A DNA stretch of 64,000 bases from Carposina sasakii. Taxonomy: Eukaryota > Arthropoda > Insecta > Lepidoptera > Carposinidae. The stretch is from NCBI GenBank assembly GCA_014607495.2, contig CP053153.1:8866001-8930000 (forward strand). The letters are read 5' to 3'. Below the pieces are notes generated by a model. It was not told the origin of the DNA and made no database searches. It saw only the letters and a program-made list of their open reading frames with translations. A program made the translations under genes and the position numbers. Below are positions 63,844 through 64,000 of the stretch, piece after piece; positions within the stretch are counted from its first letter, which is position 1, and every line of letters starts with the position of its first letter.

Positions 63844-64000
63844 ATTTATAAAATCACATTATATAACAGGTAAATTGGAAACTCTGTATCTGCCTGTTAC
63901 ATAATAGAATTATAACCTATGTAGGTTATATTTCAATTTGTTACATTTTCATAACAAAACGGTTAGACAGTTCTTCGTGTAGTATGTATGTGGTCCTTTA

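Overview
The window looks like nuclear DNA of a moth or butterfly (Lepidoptera). The genes are split by introns. The DNA is AT-rich, with frequent 'taggtaggtacc'-type motifs. It is full of short non-autonomous elements of the kind seen in lepidopteran genomes: a Lep1-type Helitron end, hAT MITEs, CAGGGTG-ended foldback MITEs and RTE-like tails. No operons or microbial genes are visible. Most long open frames here are accidental or lie inside repeats.

Two genes can be reconstructed exon by exon. Synapsin, the synaptic-vesicle phosphoprotein, runs on the minus strand. Seven coding exons lie between 45791 and 40733, with a possible further 5' exon at 46143-46070. They cover the N-terminal protein kinase A motif RRFS, the linker region and the first part of the conserved C domain. 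TIMP, a secreted metalloproteinase inhibitor, runs on the plus strand in six exons from 36325 to 40128. It lies immediately beyond the last visible synapsin exon, so it sits inside the next synapsin intron. Nesting of a TIMP gene inside a synapsin gene on the opposite strand is known in Drosophila and in vertebrates, and the window shows the same arrangement here. The remaining synapsin exons (ATP-binding half of the C domain and C-terminus) were not found between 1 and 36 kb. That intron therefore probably continues off the left edge and is more than 40 kb long.

Layout: 1-36 kb is gene-poor, inferred synapsin intron carrying scattered repeats (retroelement fragment at 2.3-3.0 kb, MITEs at 13.6, 23.3 and 27.3-27.8 kb, several SINE/LINE-like pieces). 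36.3-40.1 kb is TIMP. 40.7-46.1 kb is the 5' half of synapsin. 48.1-50.2 kb is a compound block in which palindromic units are repeated about every 450 bp and interrupted by other MITEs. 50-56 kb is mostly unassigned. At 56850 a plus-strand first exon encodes a clear signal peptide. It belongs to an unidentified secreted protein, with one phase-compatible candidate second exon at 60335. The rest of that gene is probably off the right edge. 60-64 kb holds more repeats, including an inverted copy of the 52 kb repeat and a second hAT MITE.

The most informative observations are the conserved synapsin/TIMP nesting, the lack of an in-frame AUG upstream of the synapsin RRFS motif in every visible exon, the RRFS arginine codon that is split by an intron and corresponds to a known RNA-editing site in flies, and the tandem palindromic array at 49-50 kb.
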